NCBI GenBank assembly: GCA_046048295.1
Contig: JBJOGJ010000141.1
Coordinates: 1 to 9,977, forward strand
Length of the DNA stretch: 9,977 nt
Origin: CBDCWA01 sp046048295
Lineage (GTDB): Bacteria; Pseudomonadota; Alphaproteobacteria; Rhizobiales; Hyphomicrobiaceae
Direction: 5' to 3'
Below the pieces are notes generated by a model. That model did not search any database, was not told the origin of the DNA, and worked only from the letters and a program-made list of their open reading frames with translations. Made by a program: the position numbers and the translations under genes. Shown here piece after piece: positions 6,475 through 9,977 of the stretch. Every line of letters begins with the position of its first letter. Position 1 is the first letter of the stretch.

Positions 6475-6960
6475 TCAGAGTTTTTCTTCAGCCTTCGTGC
6501 CTGGCTCGTAGTGTTCGTAGACGATGACGGGGATGCCGGCGTCAGCAAGGTGCTGGGCGATGAGTGGCTCAACCTCGGACCAGTCCAGCCCGCCGACACC
6601 GGTTGCGAGGCGGGGCAGGGCCACGGAGCGAAGGCCGTCTCTCGCGATGATGTCGCGCAACTCCTTCAATGCGTGCGAAACGTTATGAACGGTGGCCTTG
6701 CCGGGATGGGCCTTCTTGTCGGGTGCGGGGTCCTGGGTCATCAGGTTGACGACGACGCGCTCAGGACCGGCCCACAGCCAGGCATGGCCAGGCTTTGGAT
6801 TTTCGAGATGGCAATAGTGGCGGAAATCCTTCGCCATTGCCGGATGGCGCTCACGAAGTGCCAGCGCCAAGCCCTGGTTGAAGTGATCGTGAGGTGCAAC
6901 GCCATGTGCAATGGCCTGTGCCGCGCTCAGTAGTATGTCTCCGCGGACCTTCGTGATCAT
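6475..6960 (-). CDS. Macro-domain protein (ADP-ribose binding), DarG/TARG1-like
   Basis: This 161-residue single-domain protein is predicted to be cytosolic. Macro-domain landmarks are GDIL (7-10), the NQG loop (28-30) for the distal ribose, and LPRLATGVGGLDWSEVEPLI (115-134) for the phosphate-binding loop. The last motif resembles the DarG/TARG1 (ALC1-like) branch, whose members remove ADP-ribose from proteins or DNA. In the aligned segment VVVNLMTQ (69-76), Gln76 stands where DarG and TARG1 carry the catalytic Lys. The protein may therefore bind ADP-ribose-type ligands without the Lys-dependent chemistry, or use another residue. No DarT-like toxin gene is next to it. ATG 6960 is chosen for GGGAG seven bases upstream (6968-6972); an in-frame ATG at 7038 has no ribosome site. 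It is divergent from the duplicated-repeat gene, with the CtrA-like site between them. Confidence 0.8.
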   Translation of the reverse strand: MITKVRGDILLSAAQAIAHGVAPHDHFNQGLALALRERHPAMAKDFRHYCHLENPKPGHAWLWAGPERVVVNLMTQDPAPDKKAHPGKATVHNVSHALKELRDIIARDGLRSVALPRLATGVGGLDWSEVEPLIAQHLADAGIPVIVYEHYEPGTKAEEKL

Positions 6961-7056
6961 CAGTAGTCTCCCGTTCTCTTGCGTCGCCCGACGATGAGCG
7001 CTGGTGATGCGGTACGCATTGACCTGACGCAATGCCATGCGGGAGAGGGGGGGGCG

Positions 7057-7072
7057 TTAACGCCCGTTTAAC
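7057..7072. promoter_or_regulatory. CtrA-type binding site TTAA-N7-TTAAC
   Basis: The bases TTAACGCCCGTTTAAC match the full CtrA consensus (TTAA-N7-TTAAC) without mismatch. The reverse strand also reads TTAA-N7-TTAAC, so the site is nearly symmetric. It overlaps a 14-base palindrome GGGCGTTAACGCCC at 7052-7065. It lies 49 bases before the ATG at 7122 and 96 bases from the macro-domain start at 6960, so it could serve either gene. CtrA is the cell-cycle response regulator of alphaproteobacteria. Binding is predicted from the motif only. Confidence 0.6.
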
Positions 7073-7121
7073 CGCTTGCGGCTACACATTTCGGACCACT
7101 CCGGAACTTGGAGCGCGCGCG

Positions 7122-8114
7122 ATGAGCACCGCAGAGATTTTCGACTTCGAGCGGATCAGTCAGGCAGGCCGGATCAGCGACGAAGACGTCGCGGCGCTGC
7201 GCAAGGCATTCTTCGAGGATGGCGACATCGACGCCAGCGAGGCAGGCGCGATATTCCGGCTCGGCGAGACGTGCAAGGGCGAAAGCGACGCCTGGCCGCT
7301 GTTCCTCGTCGAGGCGCTGACGGACTACATCGTCTTCCAGACCGAGCCGCGTGGCTATGTGTCCAATGAGCAGGCAGAGTGGCTCATCGAGCATATCCGC
7401 CGCGATGGCGATTTCGCGAGCCCGACGGAACTCGAACTCCTCTTGAAGATTCTCGAAGCCTCTACCGAGACGCCGAGGGCGCTTGCTGCTTTCGCGCTCG
7501 ATCAGGCCAAGCACGCGGTGCTCAACGGTTCGGGGAGTATCGTGGGTGGGGAAGAATTCAGGCCGGGCGTGATCGGCAAGGCGGAGGTGGATATTCTGCG
7601 CCGCTTGCTCTACGCAGTCGGCGGCTCCGGAAACATCGCGATCACGCGCGAGGAGGCGGAGCTGTTGTTCGACCTCAACGATGCGACGATCGAGGCGGAG
7701 AACCATTCCGCATGGTCGGACCTGTTCACGAAGGCGATCCTCAACCACCTGATGGCCGGCAACCACTATGTGGCGCCGAGCCGCGAGCGGGCGCTGAGGA
7801 TCAGCAAGTGGCTCGACGCACCGAATGCAGGCGTTGGTGGGTTCTTCGGCAAGCTGTTCACGAACGAGATGCTGAGCGTCAAGGGATTCTACGAGGCGAT
7901 GGGCGACAGCGACTGGCGCCAGACGCGGCTCGAGAAGATGGAGGAGGCGGCGCACGCGGCCGAGGCCATCACGAGAGGGGAGGCGCAATGGCTCGCCGCG
8001 CGCATCGGCCGCGACGGCAACCTGCATGAGAACGAGAAAGCGATCCTAAGGTTCATCCGCGACGAATGTCCGGAATTGCATCCGGGCCTCGAAGCGCTGA
8101 TGGGGCGGCTCTAG
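7122..8114 (+). CDS. Uncharacterised protein with an internal tandem duplication (helical repeats)
   Basis: I do not recognise this 330-residue protein as a named family. It has no signal peptide or membrane segment and looks helical and acidic. Residues 17-91 and 150-231 are related. Each opens with I-S/G-x2-x-V-x2-L-R, then a G-rich turn and an E-A-containing helix. Each continues through an Asp/Ser-Ala-Trp-x2-Leu-Phe block (57-61 and 197-202), then Y-V-S/A before a third helix. Shorter echoes occur at 79-112 (RRDGDF...E) and 282-315 (GRDGNLHENE). The D-G-D/N turns before a Glu recall EF-hand or TerB-type acidic turns but do not fit the 12-residue EF-hand loop. ATG 7122 is chosen for GGAG at 7110-7113, and because earlier in-frame codons lie across the CtrA-like site. 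It stands alone on its strand, convergent with the second Bug receptor. Related hypothetical proteins probably exist in other Hyphomicrobiales. Confidence 0.85.
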   Translation: MSTAEIFDFERISQAGRISDEDVAALRKAFFEDGDIDASEAGAIFRLGETCKGESDAWPLFLVEALTDYIVFQTEPRGYVSNEQAEWLIEHIRRDGDFASPTELELLLKILEASTETPRALAAFALDQAKHAVLNGSGSIVGGEEFRPGVIGKAEVDILRRLLYAVGGSGNIAITREEAELLFDLNDATIEAENHSAWSDLFTKAILNHLMAGNHYVAPSRERALRISKWLDAPNAGVGGFFGKLFTNEMLSVKGFYEAMGDSDWRQTRLEKMEEAAHAAEAITRGEAQWLAARIGRDGNLHENEKAILRFIRDECPELHPGLEALMGRL

Positions 8115-8139
8115 CAACAGCAGCAAGAGCGGCGGGGGG

Positions 8140-8155
8140 GCAGGCTCAAGCCTGC
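8140..8155. terminator. Candidate terminator hairpin between convergent genes
   Basis: GCAGGCT (8140-8146), CA, AGCCTGC (8149-8155) is a perfect inverted repeat between the stops of the duplicated-repeat gene and the second Bug receptor. A G-run before it and CCCC at 8159-8162 could lengthen the stem. There is no T-tract, so it may work from both sides only weakly. Confidence 0.4.
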
Positions 8156-8186
8156 GCGCCCCGTAGTTCCTGACGCAGGCCAACTG

Positions 8187-9248
8187 CTACTTCAGGATAT
8201 CGTCAAGCTTCTTCATCTTTTCCTTGGGCACAGCCGCGACGCGCCGCACGATGGCGGAGATCTCGTCGCCGGTTACCATGTCGATGTCACGCTTGAGCTT
8301 CTTGGCGTCAGCCATGAAGGCATCGTCCTCGACAAGGCCGAGGAATGCCTTGCGGATGGCTGCCAGACGATCGGCAGGAACGCCCGGAGCCATCGCATAT
8401 GGGCGGCCGAGAACGGTGGTCGAGAGCTGGATGTTGAAGAAGTCCATCACGTCGTCGACAGTGTAGCCCGGCTGTGTGCGGTCCTTGGTCACGAAGTCCG
8501 AAAACATTGGAACGCCGAGCTTCGTCATGTCGGCATTCGGCTTCAGTGCAACCTGCACGACGGGCGCGATGGCGCCGTCCTTGATGGCCTTGGCATGGTT
8601 CTTCTGGAACGAGGCCCAGGACTGGCAAACGGCATTGAGCTCGTTGCGCTCGATGGCGAGGCCAACGTCTACGGAGGACTTGTAGCCGCGGACGATCTTG
8701 ATCTTGGCGCCAAGCAGCTTGTTGAACAGCGACGGATACTGCTCGAGTGCGTTGGGACCGGTGCTGCCGGCGATGACCTCGCGGGTGAAGACCTCGCCGA
8801 ACGACTTTATGCCGGTGCGGGTGGCAACAGCGCATACGCCCGGCTCGCTGGTCAGGCTGCCCAGCCAGTTGAGCTCCGTTGCCTTGAATTTGGGGCCGGG
8901 CTGTCCGAGGATCTGCACCATTGCGATCTCACGCTGGAGCGCGCCGATGATTGTGCCGTCCTTGGGAAGAACGTTGACCATGTGATTGGTCGCAGCCACA
9001 GATGCGGCTGCCGGCATGTTCTGGGAGATGATGGTCGGGTTGCCGGGAATGAGGCGGGCGATATGGCGGGCGACGAGCCGCGCATAGGTGTCGTAGCCGC
9101 CGCCAACGCCTGAGCCGATCAGGATCGTTACGCGATTGCCCTTGTAGAATTCGGTGACGGACTGTGCACTGGCAGATAGTGCATGGGACGCCGCAAGGAC
9201 GGCGGTCCCCAAGGCGACGCAGAGGATCCTGTAGCTGGAACGTGCCAC
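8187..9248 (-). CDS. Bug/TctC-type periplasmic solute receptor (copy 2)
   Basis: This 353-residue secreted receptor has a signal peptide ending ALSASAQ (cleavage after Ala28). The ligand loop is GSGVGGGYD (45-53), and the blocks LIPGNPTIISQNMPAAAS, KDGTIIGAL and ELNWLGSL follow. It is clearly a paralogue of copy 1 at 4536, sharing the GSG-x-GGG variant loop, IPGNPT, QNMP, DGTIIGA, GSL, IKSF and the GYK-S-S block, but the two differ along most of their length and probably bind different ligands. The family delivers mostly carboxylates to TctAB-type permeases, or acts as an orphan sensor. The start is GTG 9248: it has AGGGAAGGA at 9257-9265, and no in-frame ATG sits near the signal peptide. The nearby ATG at 9255 is in another frame. 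The gene follows the bactofilin by 75 bases that contain a strong inverted repeat. Confidence 0.9.
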   Translation of the reverse strand: MARSSYRILCVALGTAVLAASHALSASAQSVTEFYKGNRVTILIGSGVGGGYDTYARLVARHIARLIPGNPTIISQNMPAAASVAATNHMVNVLPKDGTIIGALQREIAMVQILGQPGPKFKATELNWLGSLTSEPGVCAVATRTGIKSFGEVFTREVIAGSTGPNALEQYPSLFNKLLGAKIKIVRGYKSSVDVGLAIERNELNAVCQSWASFQKNHAKAIKDGAIAPVVQVALKPNADMTKLGVPMFSDFVTKDRTQPGYTVDDVMDFFNIQLSTTVLGRPYAMAPGVPADRLAAIRKAFLGLVEDDAFMADAKKLKRDIDMVTGDEISAIVRRVAAVPKEKMKKLDDILK

Positions 9249-9264
9249 GTAGCATTTCCTTCCC

Positions 9265-9291
9265 TGGTGGATTTCTTAAGGGTATCCACCA
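9265..9291. promoter_or_regulatory. Inverted repeat abutting the ribosome site of Bug receptor copy 2
   Basis: TGGTGGAT (9265-9272) and ATCCACCA (9284-9291) are perfect eight-base arms around an 11-base AT-rich spacer. The dyad ends exactly where the purine-rich ribosome site of the receptor gene (9257-9265) begins. It could be a DNA operator, a 5'-UTR hairpin that limits translation, or a 3'-end hairpin for the bactofilin mRNA. Confidence 0.45.
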
Positions 9292-9305
9292 AGGTTATCA
9301 TCTGC

Positions 9306-9323
9306 GCTTGCGGTCCGGCAAGC
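9306..9323 (-). terminator. Stem-loop directly after the bactofilin stop codon
   Basis: GCTTGC (9306-9311) and GCAAGC (9318-9323) are perfect arms around a six-base loop, immediately 3' of the bactofilin TGA. No T-run follows on the minus strand, so it is a weak terminator or an mRNA 3'-end hairpin at best. Confidence 0.35.
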
Positions 9324-9830
9324 TCAGGCGGCAGGGGCTGCGCCGTTTGTCAAAGGTGCCGCGAGTTTCGTGGCGACACGGACGTCCTTGCCGGATTTTT
9401 TCGGTGCATCGTCGAGGGCTTTCAAGGAACCGGAGATCCTGGCGCCTTCCTCCGCGGCGAATACCTTGTGGTAGATGTCGCATGCCGCGTCCGCGGTCTT
9501 CTCGAGCCGGACAGTCTCCGCCTTCACGACGCCCTTGACGCTGCCGCGCACGATGATCTCCTTGGCGTCGACACCGCCTTCGACGAGCGCGCCCTTGTCG
9601 ACGATGAGCAAATTGCAGACGATGTTGCCGATCACCTTGCCCTTGACGAGAATGTCGGCCTCGCTTTCGAGGTCGCCGCGCATGGTCAGGCATTCGTCGA
9701 CGATCGACTGGCCGCCCTGGTTCTTGACGGAAATGGACATGGCAGAGGCCTCCGGCTTGTCGGTTGAGCGGTCTGAATGTGTGGTGCCGGTGGCTGAGTT
9801 TCCGGCGTCGGACTTCCAGGAATTAAGCAT
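9324..9830 (-). CDS. Bactofilin (polymer-forming cytoskeletal protein)
   Basis: This 168-residue protein has one central beta-helix domain (about residues 43-145) with short repeats rich in Gly and alternating hydrophobics: RGDLESEADILVKGKVIGNI, then LLIVDKGALVEG and IIVRGSVKGVV. Flanking tails are flexible, the C-terminal one rich in Lys and Ala. Bactofilins self-assemble into membrane-associated filaments without nucleotide and organise cell-wall synthesis, stalks or poles. The length is near that of Caulobacter BacA. Two starts are possible. ATG 9830 has AAGGAG at 9843-9848 but 12 bases away, and gives the usual disordered N-tail. ATG 9740 has GGAGG at an ideal eight bases (9749-9753) and gives 138 residues. 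The longer form is given here. One oddity is the Cys-containing loop TADAACDIYHKVFA (112-125), where many members have a plain GDI turn. No M23 peptidase gene, a frequent partner, is seen within the window. Confidence 0.85.
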   Translation of the reverse strand: MLNSWKSDAGNSATGTTHSDRSTDKPEASAMSISVKNQGGQSIVDECLTMRGDLESEADILVKGKVIGNIVCNLLIVDKGALVEGGVDAKEIIVRGSVKGVVKAETVRLEKTADAACDIYHKVFAAEEGARISGSLKALDDAPKKSGKDVRVATKLAAPLTNGAAPAA

Positions 9831-9977
9831 GGATCGAACTCACTCCTTGTTCCCGCACCCGTTCCATAAGCGCACAATACGCACACGGAAATTGGGTTGA
9901 AGGACCAAATGCAAGCGGTGTGCCATCCGGAAGATCGAAGCGCGCAAACGCGAGCGGCGGCCCGGAGGACCGCCGTT
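9831..9977. other. Upstream region of the bactofilin gene, to the window edge
   Basis: Apart from the AAGGAG at 9843-9848, no clear promoter is visible. A G/C-rich inverted repeat (9953-9960 with 9970-9977) sits at the window edge. A short frame opens on the plus strand at ATG 9909 behind AGGA and is still open at the edge after 23 codons. It is too short and too simple in composition to call a gene. Confidence 0.4.

Noticed and set aside
4884..6527. 547-codon frame on the plus strand
   Set aside because: It runs antisense through the Bug receptor and GST genes, both of which show strong family motifs, and its own translation shows none.
7068..8027. 319-codon frame on the minus strand opposite the duplicated-repeat gene
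   Set aside because: Arg/Leu-rich shadow frame. The plus-strand gene has a ribosome site, internal repeats and normal composition.
6475..8114. Toxin-antitoxin or defence pair made of the macro protein and the divergent repeat protein
   Set aside because: The genes are divergent, the partner shows no toxin, nuclease or transferase motif, and there are no other defence genes around.
9909..9977. Plus-strand frame open at the window edge (23 codons from ATG 9909)
   Set aside because: Too short, Ala/Arg-rich, contains an inverted repeat, and the AGGA is only four bases from the ATG. It could be a real gene start but cannot be supported here.

Overview
The window looks like chromosome of a high-GC alphaproteobacterium, most likely of the Hyphomicrobiales (Rhizobiales), for example a Bradyrhizobium or Xanthobacteraceae relative. 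This is inferred from four things: G/C-rich third codon positions, a perfect CtrA-type site (TTAA-N7-TTAAC), a FixK-like Crp/Fnr regulator, and two Bug/TctC-type solute receptors without adjacent transporter membrane genes. No rRNA, tRNA, CRISPR array, transposase or phage gene is visible. No stretch over 300 bases lacks a gene.

Layout. (1) 2-1192, + strand: the 3' end of a cupin gene, two tandem intergenic hairpins, then an alpha/beta hydrolase of the 3-oxoadipate enol-lactonase type. (2) 1228-3190, - strand: a PrpF/GalD/LigU-family isomerase, followed by a Crp/Fnr regulator whose AT-rich upstream region (about 1990-2060) holds two dyads and a promoter candidate. (3) 3311-4567, + strand: a class III CoA-transferase, divergent from the isomerase and overlapping at its 3' end the convergent Bug receptor gene. 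(4) 4536-6314, - strand: a beta-like glutathione S-transferase, then the first Bug receptor. (5) 6475-6960, - strand: a macro-domain protein with a good terminator. (6) 7122-8114, +: an unrecognised 330-residue protein built from an internal duplication, with the CtrA-like site just upstream. (7) 8187-9830, - strand: a bactofilin, then the second Bug receptor. The last 147 bases are upstream region of the bactofilin.

How the genes may fit together. The first 6.3 kb reads as an organic-acid catabolic neighbourhood. The Bug protein would bind a carboxylate in the periplasm, the CoA-transferase would activate an acid to its CoA thioester, and the isomerase would move a double bond or do a cis-trans change on an unsaturated tri- or dicarboxylate. 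The hydrolase, cupin enzyme and GST would carry out flanking steps, and the Crp/Fnr protein is the obvious candidate regulator. No substrate can be named from sequence alone. The region from 6.4 kb onward looks different: ADP-ribose biology (macro domain), possible cell-cycle control (CtrA site) and cytoskeleton (bactofilin), with the second Bug receptor placed among them.

The most unusual items are the internally duplicated protein behind a perfect CtrA-like site, the Crp/Fnr protein with altered pocket and recognition-helix residues, and the macro protein with Gln where DarG/TARG1-type enzymes have the catalytic Lys. No clearly new multi-gene defence or mobile system was found.
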